The notes: generated by a model from the letters alone, not told the origin. A stretch of 64,000 nt of DNA from JBFLYZ01 sp040756415 (GCA_040756415.1 JBFLYZ010000010.1:1-64000), one strand, 5' to 3'. Shown: positions 52,802 to 62,983, numbered from the stretch's first letter. Made by a program: numbers and translations.

Positions 52802-55800
52802 ATGGGTAACAAAACAAAATACTGGAAAAGTTTAGGCGAGTTGAAAGACAACCCTGAGATCCTGCAGACCAAGGAGAACGAGTTCGCGGAGCAGCTCCCG
52901 TCCGACATCTTTACCAACGATGGTGTCAACGAGGCGTCCACCTCGCGCAGGGATTTCCTGAAGTTCGTGGGCTTCAGCATGGGAGCGGCCGCTCTCGCTT
53001 CCTGCGAGGCGCCCGTCACCAAAACGATTCCTTACCTGATGAAACCCGAGGAGGTGACTCCCGGTGTGGCCAACTGGTATGCTTCCACCTTCGATGACGG
53101 ACATGACTATTGCCCCGTGCTGGTGAAGACCCGCGAGGGCCGCCCCATCAAGATAGAAGGCAACAACCTTTCCAAGATTACCTGGGGAGGCACCAGCGCC
53201 CGCGTGCAGGGCTCCGTGCTTTCGCTCTACGACAAGGCCCGCTATGCCGGTGCGGTGATCAAGGGAGCGGCAAAAAGCTGGGAAGACGTAGACCGTGAGC
53301 TGGGTACCGCGCTCAATGGCGCGATCGCTTCGGGCAAATCGGTGCGCGTGCTTTCTTCTACCGTGATGAGCCCCTCCATGAGATCGGCCATCAGTGAATT
53401 TTGCAGGAAGACAGGCGCAAAACATATACAATACGATGCCGTTTCGCAGTATGCCATACGCAAAGCGCACTGGCACACGCACGATAAGGCCATACTGCCT
53501 GCCTACCAGTTCGGCAATGCCAGCGTGATCGTGAGCTTCGGTGCCGATTTCCTGGCCAACTGGATCTCTCCCGTTGAGTACGCAAAGCAATACTCGAAGA
53601 ACAGGAAAGTGAGCAGGGAGAATAAGACCATGAGCAAGCATGTGCAGTTCGAGTCCATTCTTTCGCTGACCGGATCGAATGCCGATACGCGCGTTCCCGT
53701 GAAGCCTTCCGACCTGGGCGCAAACGTGGTGGCGCTGTACAACGAGCTTTCCGGCCAATCGCTGCCTGTTTCGGGCAAGGTTAACAAGGATGCCATAGCC
53801 AAAACGGCCGGCTGGCTCCGGAACAACAAGGGCAAATCGCTTGTTGTGTGCGGTGTGAACGATGTGGCCGTGCAGATCGTGGTGAACGAGATCAACAAGT
53901 GGCTGGGCAGCTACGGCACCACCATCGATGCCGACAATGCCTCCAACTACCGCCAGGGCAATGACGAGGAGTTTGCCGGGCTGGTAAAAGATATGAACGA
54001 GGGCAAAGTAGGCGCGCTGATCATGTACCGCAGCAACCCGGTCTATACCGCGGCCTCCATGAAATTTGCCGATGCGCTGAAGAAAGTGGATGTAAAAGTG
54101 TCGCTGAGCACTTCTCCCGATGAGACCAGCGCGCTTTGCGACTTTGTTTGCCCGGATCACCACTACCTCGAGTCGTGGAGCGACTCCAACCCGCGCAGCG
54201 GACACTATTCGCTGGGACAGCCCGCCATAGCGCCCCTGTTCAAGACCCGCAGCGCCATGGAATCCTTCCTCCGGTGGAGCGGCAATAACCAGGATGCGCA
54301 TACCTACATCACCAATTACTGGATGGCGCATGTGTTCCCCATGCAGGGCAAATACATGAAGTTCTCCGAGTTCTGGAACCACAGCCTGCACGATGGCGTG
54401 GCCGAAGTGGGAACGGCCCCTGTTGTTACCGAGAAAAAAGAGGAAACAAAAAAAGAAGTGAAGCCGGAAGAGAAAAAGGAGGAGACCGCACCGGTTATGA
54501 CCGATAAGTGGGATGTGGCCGCAGCGGCTGGCAAGATCGCGGAGGTAAAGGGCGGAGCCATGGAGCTGATCATTTATGAGAAGACCGGCATAGGCAGCGG
54601 CAACCATTCCAACAACCCCTGGCTGGTGGAGTTCCCCGATCCCATCTCTAAAGTGACCTGGGACCACTACATTACCATGAACCCGGCCGATATGCAGGGC
54701 AAGTACGATACGCTCGAGCGCCAGGATATGATAGGCGACATCGCCACGATCACCGTGAACGGTGTTACTTCAACCCTCCCCGTATTCCCCCAGCCCGGCC
54801 AGGCCACGGGCACCATAGGCATAGCGGTAGGCTACGGCCGCATGGGCATAGGCAAGGTGGCGGAGATAGCGGGTGGCGACAACGCCTACAAATACGTTCA
54901 GATGAGCAATACCGGCACCATGCAGTACTTTGCCGGAACGGTTACCATCAGCGACAAGACGGGAGAATCTTTCCATTTCGCCTGCACGCAGCAGCACCAT
55001 ACCATGATGGGCCGTAAAATGGTGAACGAAACCTCTATCGGAGAGTATATCAACGGCAATCCCGAACACTGGAACCACAAGGAATACCTTACCGTATTCA
55101 ATACCGAAGGCGGCCATGAAAAAGTGCCCGTCACCACTCAGAACCTGTGGGATAATTTCGACCGCCCCGGCCATCGCTGGGGATTGGCGATCGACCTGAA
55201 CTCCTGCATAGGCTGCGGGGCCTGCGTGATCGGCTGCCAGGCCGAAAATAATACGGCTACCGTAGGCAAGAGCCAGATCCGCAATGTGCGCGATATGTAC
55301 TGGCTGCGCATCGACCGCTACTACAGCAGCCCCATGACCGAAGAGGTGGCCAAGCAGGAAGGCGTTGGCAAGGTGGATATGTACCTGGAGATGGAAAAAC
55401 CGCACACGGAGAATCCCAGGGTGGTGTTCCAGCCGGTCATGTGCCAGCACTGCAACCATGCTCCCTGCGAAACGGTTTGCCCGGTGGTGGCTACCACGCA
55501 CGGCAACGATGGCCTGAACCAGATGACCTATAACCGCTGCATAGGCACCCGTTACTGCGCCAACAACTGCCCGTATAAGGTAAGGCGCTTCAACTGGTAT
55601 AACCTCAATGCCAACTATCGCTTCGAGCACATTAACCCGGCACACGAATCCGACCTGCTTGGCCGCATGGTGCTCAACCCCGATGTGGTGGTGCGTTCGC
55701 GCGGTGTGATGGAAAAATGCTCGATGTGCATACAGCGCATCCAGGCCGGCAAACTCAAGGCCAAGCTCGAGGAGAGGAAGCTGGCTGATGGCGATGTGCA

Positions 55801-56041
55801 GACCGCCTGCGCCCAGGCTTGCCCCACCAATGCCATCATTTTCGGTGATCTTTCTGATAAGAACAGTATGATAGCGAAGCATTTTGCCGATGAGCGGAGC
55901 TATTTCCTGCTGGAGGATGTGGGAACGCTGCCTAACGTAGCTTACCTGACCAAAGTGCGCAACGTGGACGAATCGGAAATGCCGAAAGAGGAGCACAAGA
56001 ACAAGGAAGACAAAAAAGAAGAGAAAAAAGAACACGCATAA
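52802..56041 (+). CDS. actB: Alternative complex III subunit ActB, iron-sulfur protein
   Basis: A 1079-residue protein. It has a twin-arginine motif (S-R49-R50-D-F-L-K) followed by a lipobox-like LASC with Cys68, so it may be a Tat-exported lipoprotein. The first ~700 residues resemble a molybdopterin oxidoreductase (psrA-like) that in this family does not bind the cofactor. The C-terminal part is a ferredoxin-like domain with four cysteine clusters: CIGCGACVIGC, CQHCNHAPCETVC, CIGTRYCANNC and CSMCIQ...ACAQAC, typical of three 4Fe-4S and one 3Fe-4S centre. A K/E-rich insert (about residues 540-565) and a K/E-rich tail are low-complexity. It receives electrons from quinol via ActC. Confidence 0.95.
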   Translation: MGNKTKYWKSLGELKDNPEILQTKENEFAEQLPSDIFTNDGVNEASTSRRDFLKFVGFSMGAAALASCEAPVTKTIPYLMKPEEVTPGVANWYASTFDDGHDYCPVLVKTREGRPIKIEGNNLSKITWGGTSARVQGSVLSLYDKARYAGAVIKGAAKSWEDVDRELGTALNGAIASGKSVRVLSSTVMSPSMRSAISEFCRKTGAKHIQYDAVSQYAIRKAHWHTHDKAILPAYQFGNASVIVSFGADFLANWISPVEYAKQYSKNRKVSRENKTMSKHVQFESILSLTGSNADTRVPVKPSDLGANVVALYNELSGQSLPVSGKVNKDAIAKTAGWLRNNKGKSLVVCGVNDVAVQIVVNEINKWLGSYGTTIDADNASNYRQGNDEEFAGLVKDMNEGKVGALIMYRSNPVYTAASMKFADALKKVDVKVSLSTSPDETSALCDFVCPDHHYLESWSDSNPRSGHYSLGQPAIAPLFKTRSAMESFLRWSGNNQDAHTYITNYWMAHVFPMQGKYMKFSEFWNHSLHDGVAEVGTAPVVTEKKEETKKEVKPEEKKEETAPVMTDKWDVAAAAGKIAEVKGGAMELIIYEKTGIGSGNHSNNPWLVEFPDPISKVTWDHYITMNPADMQGKYDTLERQDMIGDIATITVNGVTSTLPVFPQPGQATGTIGIAVGYGRMGIGKVAEIAGGDNAYKYVQMSNTGTMQYFAGTVTISDKTGESFHFACTQQHHTMMGRKMVNETSIGEYINGNPEHWNHKEYLTVFNTEGGHEKVPVTTQNLWDNFDRPGHRWGLAIDLNSCIGCGACVIGCQAENNTATVGKSQIRNVRDMYWLRIDRYYSSPMTEEVAKQEGVGKVDMYLEMEKPHTENPRVVFQPVMCQHCNHAPCETVCPVVATTHGNDGLNQMTYNRCIGTRYCANNCPYKVRRFNWYNLNANYRFEHINPAHESDLLGRMVLNPDVVVRSRGVMEKCSMCIQRIQAGKLKAKLEERKLADGDVQTACAQACPTNAIIFGDLSDKNSMIAKHFADERSYFLLEDVGTLPNVAYLTKVRNVDESEMPKEEHKNKEDKKEEKKEHA

Positions 56042-56068
56042 CCCATTTCCAGACAATAATTAAACATT

Positions 56069-57457
56069 ATGCAGAAAGAAGCCGCAATAAGGGAACCGCT
56101 GATCTTAGGTGACGAGATATCGTATCACAAGATCACGGAAGAAGTTGCCAAGCCCATAGAGACCAGGGCGAACAAGTACTGGTGGATCGTATTCACGATC
56201 TCGTTCCTGCTGTTCATGTGGGGCATCGCCTGCCTAGCCTATACCATAGGCACGGGTATCGGTGTGTGGGGTTCCAACAACGGTGTTGACTGGGCCTGGG
56301 ATATCACCAACTTCGTTTGGTGGATCGGTATCGGCCACGCGGGAACGCTGATCTCTGCCGTGCTCCTGCTGTTCCGCCAGAAGTGGCGCATGGGCATTAA
56401 CCGCTCTGCCGAGGCCATGACCATCTTTGCCGTAATGTGCGCAGCCATCTTCGTGGTGCTGCACACCGGCCGTCCCTGGCTCGACTACTGGCTCTTTCCG
56501 CTGCCCAACCAGTTTGGCTCGCTGTGGGTGAACTTCAACTCGCCCCTGATGTGGGACGTGTTCGCGGTATCCACGTATTTCTCCGTATCGCTGGTGTTCT
56601 GGTACATCGGCCTCATTCCCGATTTCGCCACCATACGCGACCGCGCGGTAAAGCCGGTGACCAAGCGCATTTACAAGTACCTGAGCTTCGGCTGGAGCGG
56701 CCGCCTCAAGGACTGGCAGCGCTTTGAAGAAGTATCGCTGGTGCTGGCGGGCCTTTCCACACCGCTGGTGTTCTCGGTTCACTCCATCGTATCCATGGAC
56801 TTCGCCACCTCGGTGCTTCCCGGCTGGCATACCACCATCTTCCCGCCCTATTTCGTTGCCGGTGCCATTTTCTCCGGCTTCGCCATGGTGCTTACGCTGG
56901 TGCTCATCATGCGCAAGGTGCTTAACCTCGAGCATTATGTGACCATCAAGCACGTGGAGTACATGAACATCATCATCATCGTTACCGGTACCATGGTGGG
57001 CATCGCCTACCTTTCGGAGCTCTTTATCTCCTGGTATTCGGGCGTGGAATACGAGCAGTACGCTTTCCTTAACCGCGCAACCGGTCCCTACTGGTGGGCC
57101 TACTGGAGCATGATGACCTGCAACGTGATCTCGCCCCAGCTTTTCTGGTTCAAGAAGATACGCACCAGCCTTATCGCCACCTTCATCCTTTCCATCGTAG
57201 TGAACATAGGGATGTGGTTCGAGCGCTTTGTGATCATCGTACCCACGCTGTGCCGCACCTTCCTGCCTTCTACCTGGAACATGTATTCTCCCTCCTTCGT
57301 TGACGTGGGCATTTTCATCGGAACGATCGGGTTCTTCTTTACCTGCTTCCTGATCTTCTGCCGCGTATTCCCCGTCATCGCGCAGTCGGAATTGAAAACG
57401 ATCATGAAATCATCGAGCGAGAAATACAAAAAGCTGTCGGAGCAGGGGCATCATTAA
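56069..57457 (+). CDS. actC: Alternative complex III subunit ActC, NrfD-like quinol-binding membrane protein
   Basis: A 462-residue integral membrane protein of the NrfD/PsrC family with about ten helices. The N-terminal amphipathic stretch is followed by the first helix (WWIVFTISFLLFMWGIACLA), the WWIGIGHAGTLISAV segment with a conserved His, and later ERFVIIVPTLCRTFLPSTW. It provides the quinol-oxidation site that feeds ActB. It lies 27 bases after actB and 30 bases before actD. Confidence 0.95.
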   Translation: MQKEAAIREPLILGDEISYHKITEEVAKPIETRANKYWWIVFTISFLLFMWGIACLAYTIGTGIGVWGSNNGVDWAWDITNFVWWIGIGHAGTLISAVLLLFRQKWRMGINRSAEAMTIFAVMCAAIFVVLHTGRPWLDYWLFPLPNQFGSLWVNFNSPLMWDVFAVSTYFSVSLVFWYIGLIPDFATIRDRAVKPVTKRIYKYLSFGWSGRLKDWQRFEEVSLVLAGLSTPLVFSVHSIVSMDFATSVLPGWHTTIFPPYFVAGAIFSGFAMVLTLVLIMRKVLNLEHYVTIKHVEYMNIIIIVTGTMVGIAYLSELFISWYSGVEYEQYAFLNRATGPYWWAYWSMMTCNVISPQLFWFKKIRTSLIATFILSIVVNIGMWFERFVIIVPTLCRTFLPSTWNMYSPSFVDVGIFIGTIGFFFTCFLIFCRVFPVIAQSELKTIMKSSSEKYKKLSEQGHH

Positions 57458-57487
57458 TTTTAAACGAGCAAAAGCATAAACAACGAT

Positions 57488-58012
57488 ATGAGCAATAAGG
57501 TAACAATAAACGCGCTGTATGGCGATGACGAGGTGATCCTCAACGCTGCCAAAAAGCTACGCGCATCGGGCATACGCATCAAGGAGATCTTCTCTCCCTT
57601 TCCCATTCACGGCATCGACCCGGTGGTGGGCGTACCCCGCACGCGCCTGGCCGTTTGCGCTTTCCTGTACGGCATTACCGGCACCGCGCTGGCCACGCTG
57701 ATGATGTGGTACATGATGATACACGACTGGTGGCACCTGGATATAGGCGGCAAGCCCAATTTCGCCTATTTCTACAACGTGCCGGCCTTCATTCCCATCA
57801 CCTTCGAGGGAACGGTGCTCTGTGCCGCGCACGGTATGGCCATCACGTTCCTGCTCAGGAGCTGGATACTTCCGGGCGTGAACCCGAAGAACCCCGATCC
57901 GCGCACCACCGATGACAAGTTCCTTATGCAGGTGGAGGTGAAGCAGGAAGACGTGAACCGCATCGTAGCCATGATGAAGGAAAGCGGGGCGGAGGAAATA
58001 AACGTGAAATAA
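57488..58012 (+). CDS. actD: Alternative complex III subunit ActD (DUF3341)
   Basis: A 174-residue protein matching DUF3341: an N-terminal cytoplasmic ferredoxin-like region (LYGDDEVILNAAKKLRASGI, FPIHGIDPVVG) and two membrane helices (FLYGITGTALATLMMWYMMI and IPITFEGTVLCAAHGMAITF). It is a structural subunit of alternative complex III with no cofactor. Position between actC and actE is conserved in Bacteroidota. Confidence 0.93.
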   Translation: MSNKVTINALYGDDEVILNAAKKLRASGIRIKEIFSPFPIHGIDPVVGVPRTRLAVCAFLYGITGTALATLMMWYMMIHDWWHLDIGGKPNFAYFYNVPAFIPITFEGTVLCAAHGMAITFLLRSWILPGVNPKNPDPRTTDDKFLMQVEVKQEDVNRIVAMMKESGAEEINVK

Positions 58013-58032
58013 AAGCAGACGACAATTACGAT

Positions 58033-58659
58033 ATGAAAAGAAACCTGATATATTTTGGAGCAGTATGCGCGATGACGCTCGTCATGGCATCCTGTACCAC
58101 CGATGACCCCAACAGCCCCGGGTTCGAGTTCATGCCCGACATGTACAGGCAGTCATCGTATGAGACCAATTCGCCCAACGCAAACTTTGCCGATAGCATG
58201 ACCAACCGCATGCCGGTCAGCGGAACGATTGCGCGCGGCTACTATCCGGTTATGGCGGACTACCCGAACAACGATTCGGGCTATGTTTGGGCCGGCAGGT
58301 ACCTCAAATCGCCCATACCGGGCACGCCCGAAGTGCTGGGCCAGGGCAAGGCGCTTTACAGCAAGTTCTGTGCGCAGTGCCATGGCGAAAGCGGTGGCGG
58401 TGACGGGCTGGTGGCCGGCAAGCTGCCGGGTCCTCCTCCCGCATACAGCGGTGCGCTCAAAGACCTGCCCGAGGGAAAAATGTTTTGGTCGGTACATTAC
58501 GGGAAAGGCCTGATGGGGCCGCATGCCCCGCTGCTCACCACCGAAGAGCGGTGGAAGATCATCCGCTACGTGCAGACCCTGCAGGGAAAGAAATTTGACG
58601 ACAACGGTATGATGGTCATGCCTGAAATGCCCAAAGACACAGCGAAAAAAGGAAAGTAA
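58033..58659 (+). CDS. actE: Alternative complex III subunit ActE, monoheme cytochrome c lipoprotein
   Basis: A 208-residue lipoprotein with lipobox VMASC (lipidated Cys21) and a class I cytochrome c domain with C113-A-Q-C116-H117. A likely Met ligand lies in the GKGLMGPHAP segment. It passes electrons between ActA and the periplasmic carrier or oxidase. It begins 20 bases after actD. Confidence 0.94.
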   Translation: MKRNLIYFGAVCAMTLVMASCTTDDPNSPGFEFMPDMYRQSSYETNSPNANFADSMTNRMPVSGTIARGYYPVMADYPNNDSGYVWAGRYLKSPIPGTPEVLGQGKALYSKFCAQCHGESGGGDGLVAGKLPGPPPAYSGALKDLPEGKMFWSVHYGKGLMGPHAPLLTTEERWKIIRYVQTLQGKKFDDNGMMVMPEMPKDTAKKGK

Positions 58660-58692
58660 ACCTATTTATCGACCCAAGAAATATTACGCGTT

Positions 58693-59976
58693 ATGGAACT
58701 GAAACTGAACTATACCTTCCCCGAGAAAACAAAGAAGTTCACCTTCATGGTGATGGGTGCGGGACTGCTGATGCTGATCATCGGTATTGTATGGCACCTG
58801 ATGGGAGGCGACCATGCCGATCATACCGCGCATGAGCAACAGGAAGGGCACCACGAAGGGCACGGCCATGGCGCTGAGCTGTCTACCCGCCTGTGGGCCA
58901 ACCTGCTGGTGAACGCTTTCTTCTTTATGGGGATCGGCCTGGGGGCCACGTTCTTCATGGCGCTGAAATACGGCTCAGAAGCGTATTACGCCACGGTGTT
59001 CAAAAGGGTTTATGAGGCCATTTCGCGTTTCCTGTGGCCCTGGGGCTTCGCCTTCATGGCGGTTGTGCTGCTTGCTGGCGCTTTCGGCCTGCACCACCTT
59101 TATCACTGGATGGACCCGGATGTTTATAATCCCGCTTCAGATCACTATGACGAAAAGATAGCGGAGAAAGGCGTTTATTTCGGCTGGTTCTTCTGGCTGA
59201 GATTCTTCCTGTTTTTCGGTGTGTGGATCTGGATACAGCAGAAGCTGCTCAAGAACTCCCTCGAAGAGGATATGATAGGCGGAACCAGGCTGCATTATAA
59301 GAACGTTACCCTGTCGGCCATTTTCCTCGTCTTTTTCGGCTTTACCTCCTCGGTTGCCGCATGGGACTGGATGATGTCGCTCGATGCGCACTGGTTCAGC
59401 ACCATGTTCGGCTGGTATATCTTCTCCGGTATCTGGATCAGCGCCATCATCACCATCCTGATGACCGTGCTCTACCTGAAGGATAACGGCTACCTCGAAT
59501 ACGTGAACGAGAACCACGTGCATGACCTGGGCAAGTGGGTGTTCGCCATCAGCTTCCTGTGGACCTATCTCTTCTTCTGCCAGTTCATGCTCATCTGGTA
59601 CGCGAATATACCCGAAGAAGTGACCTATTTCCAGAACAGGCTGGAGACGAACGGGTACACCTTCATCTTCTGGACCATGTTCTTTGTGAACTTCGCCTTC
59701 CCCATGCTGCTGCTGATGTCGCGCGATTCGAAGCGGAACAGGAAATACCTCATTTTCGTAAGCCTGATCATCTTCTTTACGCACTGGGTAGACATTTTCG
59801 TGATCGTAATGCCTTCCACGGTAGCATCGCACTGGAGGCTGGGATTCGTGGAAATAGGCATGTTCCTGCTCTTCCTCGGCTTTTTGATCAACAGGATACT
59901 GACTGCCCTGACCAAGGCACCGCTGCTGCCTACCAAGCACCCGTACCTGGAAGAAAGCATCCATCATCATTATTAA
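58693..59976 (+). CDS. actF: Alternative complex III subunit ActF, NrfD-like
   Basis: A 427-residue membrane protein paralogous to ActC with about ten helices. The N-terminal cytoplasmic strand (MELKLNYTFPEKTKKF) is followed by the first helix and a His-rich loop (DHADHTAHEQQEGHHEGHGH) that is unusual in its density of histidines. Core helices include LGATFFMALKYGSEAYYATV and WDWMMSLDAHWFSTMFGWYI. It completes the membrane part of alternative complex III. The His-rich periplasmic loop could bind metal, but this is unproven. Confidence 0.94.
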   Translation: MELKLNYTFPEKTKKFTFMVMGAGLLMLIIGIVWHLMGGDHADHTAHEQQEGHHEGHGHGAELSTRLWANLLVNAFFFMGIGLGATFFMALKYGSEAYYATVFKRVYEAISRFLWPWGFAFMAVVLLAGAFGLHHLYHWMDPDVYNPASDHYDEKIAEKGVYFGWFFWLRFFLFFGVWIWIQQKLLKNSLEEDMIGGTRLHYKNVTLSAIFLVFFGFTSSVAAWDWMMSLDAHWFSTMFGWYIFSGIWISAIITILMTVLYLKDNGYLEYVNENHVHDLGKWVFAISFLWTYLFFCQFMLIWYANIPEEVTYFQNRLETNGYTFIFWTMFFVNFAFPMLLLMSRDSKRNRKYLIFVSLIIFFTHWVDIFVIVMPSTVASHWRLGFVEIGMFLLFLGFLINRILTALTKAPLLPTKHPYLEESIHHHY

Positions 59977-60024
59977 TGAACAGGCAATAAGAAATTAGCT
60001 TATAACACCAAATAAAGAACCGAT

Positions 60025-61113
60025 ATGAACTTTTTGCTATTGATCGTTATCGTTTTGTTTTGCGTAGCCGCAAGCCAGATCATGAAGATTTTCGAGATCT
60101 CCTCGGCCATGCGCGGAGAGAAGCAATATGTGATCACCGACCGCGATAACCGGCTGAACGGGCGCCTGTTCTTTATTTTCCTGGTCGTGTTCTTCGGTTT
60201 CTGCATATGGCAGCTCTTCAAATACAAGGATAAGCTGCTGCCGGTGGCTGCCTCCGAGGAAGGGGTTGAGCTCGACTGGCTGCTCAACTTCAACTTCGTG
60301 ATCATCTCGATCGTGTTCTTTGTCACCAACGCCTTCCTTTTCTACTTCGCTTACAAGTACCACGGGCGCACCGGTCACAAAGCGGTGTACTACCCCGAGA
60401 ACCATAAGCTGGAACTGCTCTGGACCATCATCCCGGGCATCGTGCTGGCGGTGATCATCTTCCTGGGCCTGCGCACCTGGCACAGCATCACCCGCGATCC
60501 CGAGGGAGAGGAATATATGCTGGTGGAGGTCTATTCCAAACAGTTCGACTGGACCGCCCGCTACTCGGGCGATGACAATACCCTGGGCTTCGCCACCTAT
60601 AAGAAGATCGCGCCCAACAACCCCCTGGGCGTTGACTCGGCCGATAAGGCTTCCGCTGACGACTTCCTGGTGAACCCGGGAGGTGAGCTGCACATCAAGA
60701 AAGGCACCCGGGTCAAGTTCGTATTCCGCTCGCGTGATGTGATCCACAGCGCGTATTTCCCGCACTTCCGCCAGCAGATGAACACCGTGCCGGGCATGAC
60801 CACCATGCTGCACTTCGTACCCACCATCACGACCGATTCGATGAAGCTGATCACCAATAACCCGGAGTTCGACTACGTACTGCTCTGCAACAAGATATGC
60901 GGTGCCAGCCATTATAATATGCAATTGAAGGTAGTGGTGGATGAGCCGGCCAAGTTCGATGAGTGGTATAAGGAGGCAAAGAAGAAGACTATTTTCGCCT
61001 CTGTGCCCGCGGATTCAAAGGAAGAGGACAAAAAGCCGGTAGACCCGGTTCCGGCTTCGAATGATACGGCAAAGACATTGAACAGCGATACGGCCGCTCA
61101 AAAGAAGCCGTAA
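60025..61113 (+). CDS. coxB: Cytochrome c oxidase subunit II
   Basis: A 362-residue heme-copper oxidase subunit II. N-terminal helices (residues 1-18, ~47-64, 90-115 and 137-155) precede the CuA cupredoxin domain. The CuA loop is C288-N-K-I-C292-G-A-S-H296-Y-N-M299, with the upstream His in DVIHSAYFPH. It accepts electrons from cytochrome c or directly from alternative complex III. The CuA domain is interrupted by a short loop (APNNPLGVDSADKASADDF), and the tail is Lys/Asp-rich. Located 48 bases after actF in the same operon. Confidence 0.96.
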   Translation: MNFLLLIVIVLFCVAASQIMKIFEISSAMRGEKQYVITDRDNRLNGRLFFIFLVVFFGFCIWQLFKYKDKLLPVAASEEGVELDWLLNFNFVIISIVFFVTNAFLFYFAYKYHGRTGHKAVYYPENHKLELLWTIIPGIVLAVIIFLGLRTWHSITRDPEGEEYMLVEVYSKQFDWTARYSGDDNTLGFATYKKIAPNNPLGVDSADKASADDFLVNPGGELHIKKGTRVKFVFRSRDVIHSAYFPHFRQQMNTVPGMTTMLHFVPTITTDSMKLITNNPEFDYVLLCNKICGASHYNMQLKVVVDEPAKFDEWYKEAKKKTIFASVPADSKEEDKKPVDPVPASNDTAKTLNSDTAAQKKP

Positions 61114-61156
61114 ACGAGTAAGAAGAGAATTGATCATCATATAAATAAGAGAAAAT

Positions 61157-62965
61157 ATGTCAACGGAGAATCACGGACACGCTCATGCCCATCATGACCA
61201 TGATGAGCACCACAGGGAGAGCTTTATCACCAAATACATCTTCAGCCAGGACCATAAGACCATTTCCCGGCAGTTCCTGATCACGGCCGTGATCATGGCG
61301 GTGGTGGCCATGCTCATGTCGACCCTTTTCCGTTTGCAACTGGCCTGGCCGGAAGAAAAGTTCCAGTTCATCAACTGGATGCTGGGCGACCGCTGGGGCA
61401 AGGATGGTATCATGGACCCCAACATGTACCTGGCGCTGGTTACCATCCACGGTACCATCATGGTGTTCTTCGTGCTTACAGGCGGATTGAGCGGAACCTT
61501 CAGCAACCTGCTTATCCCGTACCAGATAGGCGCGCGCGATATGGCCTCGGGCTTCCTGAACATGCTTTCGTACTGGTTCTTCTTTGTGTCCAGCATCATC
61601 ATGCTTTATTCCCTGTTTGTTCCTGACGGGCCGGCCTCATCCGGATGGACGGTTTACCCGCCCCTGAGCGCCCTGCCCCAGGCCATGCCCGGTTCCGGAC
61701 TGGGAACCACCCTCTGGCTGGTATCCATGACCCTGTTCGTTGTTTCGGCACTGCTGGGCGGCCTTAACTACATCATTACCGTTCTTAACCTGCGCACCAA
61801 GGGCATGACCATGAGCAGGCTCCCGCTCACCATCTGGGCATTCCTGATCACCGCCATACTCGGCCTGCTTTCCTTCCCCGTTCTGGTGGGAGCCGTGCTG
61901 CTGCTGATCTTCGACCGCAGCATGGGTACGAGCTTTTACCTTTCCGATATCTATATAGGGGGCCAGGCCCTCGATGCAACGGGCGGCAGCCCCATTCTTT
62001 TCCAGCACCTGTTCTGGTTCCTCGGCCACCCTGAAGTATACATCGTGATTCTTCCCGCGCTGGGTATCGCGTCAGAGGTGATCGCGGTGAACTCGCGAAA
62101 GCCCATTTTCGGCTACCGCGCCATGGTGGGATCCATGCTGGCCATCGGATTCCTCTCCTTTATCGTATGGGGCCACCACATGTTCATCACGGGCATGAAT
62201 CCCTTCCTGGGCTCCGTTTTCGTGTTCACCACGCTGCTCATCGCCATTCCTTCAGCCGTAAAGGCCTTTAACTACATCACCACCATCTGGAAGGGCAATG
62301 TGCAGTACACCCCCGCCATGCTCTTCTGCGTGGGACTGGTATCCACCTTTATTACGGGAGGTGTTACGGGCATCATCCTGGCCGACTCGGCCCTGGATAT
62401 TCCCATTCACGACAACTACTTTGTAGTGGCCCACTTCCATATCGTAATGGGCCTTTCGGCCATCCTGGGAATGCTGGCCGGGGTCTATCACTGGTTCCCG
62501 AAGCTCTTCCTGCGCATGATGAACAAAAAGCTGGGTTACCTGCACTTCTGGCTGACCTTTGTATCGGCTTATGGCGTGTTCTTTCCCATGCACTTTCTGG
62601 GCCTTGCCGGGGTACCCCGCAGGTATTATCACAATACGGATTTCCCGCTCTTCGATAACCTGATCGACATCAACGAGTTTGTGACCGTATGCGCCATCAT
62701 TGGGGCGCTGGCTCAGATCATCTTCCTGTTCAATTTCTTTTACAGCATGTTCCGTGGCGACAGGGCTCCGGAGAATCCCTGGAACTCCAATACCCTCGAA
62801 TGGACCAATGGCGTTGGCAACCACCATGGTAACTGGGTAGGGCCGCTGCCGGTTGTTCACCGCTGGGCATATGATTACAGCAAGCCAGGAAAAGACCAGG
62901 ATTTTGTGCCCCAGACCGTTCCGCTTGAAGATGGCGAGCATGACGGAGGCCACATTCCTCACTGA
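61157..62965 (+). CDS. coxA: Cytochrome c oxidase subunit I
   Basis: A 602-residue heme-copper oxidase subunit I that reduces oxygen to water and pumps protons. After a His-rich N-terminal tail (HGHAHAHHDHDEHH) it has twelve-helix architecture with H291-P-E293-V-Y295 (CuB His, proton-path Glu, cross-linked Tyr), the second and third CuB ligands in WGHHMFITGM, and heme a/a3 histidines in HDNYFVVAHFHIVMG. The HPEVY motif marks an A-type oxidase. It is the last gene of the operon; subunit III is not in the window. Confidence 0.97.
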   Translation: MSTENHGHAHAHHDHDEHHRESFITKYIFSQDHKTISRQFLITAVIMAVVAMLMSTLFRLQLAWPEEKFQFINWMLGDRWGKDGIMDPNMYLALVTIHGTIMVFFVLTGGLSGTFSNLLIPYQIGARDMASGFLNMLSYWFFFVSSIIMLYSLFVPDGPASSGWTVYPPLSALPQAMPGSGLGTTLWLVSMTLFVVSALLGGLNYIITVLNLRTKGMTMSRLPLTIWAFLITAILGLLSFPVLVGAVLLLIFDRSMGTSFYLSDIYIGGQALDATGGSPILFQHLFWFLGHPEVYIVILPALGIASEVIAVNSRKPIFGYRAMVGSMLAIGFLSFIVWGHHMFITGMNPFLGSVFVFTTLLIAIPSAVKAFNYITTIWKGNVQYTPAMLFCVGLVSTFITGGVTGIILADSALDIPIHDNYFVVAHFHIVMGLSAILGMLAGVYHWFPKLFLRMMNKKLGYLHFWLTFVSAYGVFFPMHFLGLAGVPRRYYHNTDFPLFDNLIDINEFVTVCAIIGALAQIIFLFNFFYSMFRGDRAPENPWNSNTLEWTNGVGNHHGNWVGPLPVVHRWAYDYSKPGKDQDFVPQTVPLEDGEHDGGHIPH

Positions 62966-62983
62966 TGACGGAAACATTACGGT

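Noticed and set aside
52832..54667. 611-codon open frame antisense to actB
   Set aside because: Shadow frame: no domain, no signal, and actB is a certain gene on the other strand. The similar 428-codon frame at 54770-56056 is rejected for the same reason.
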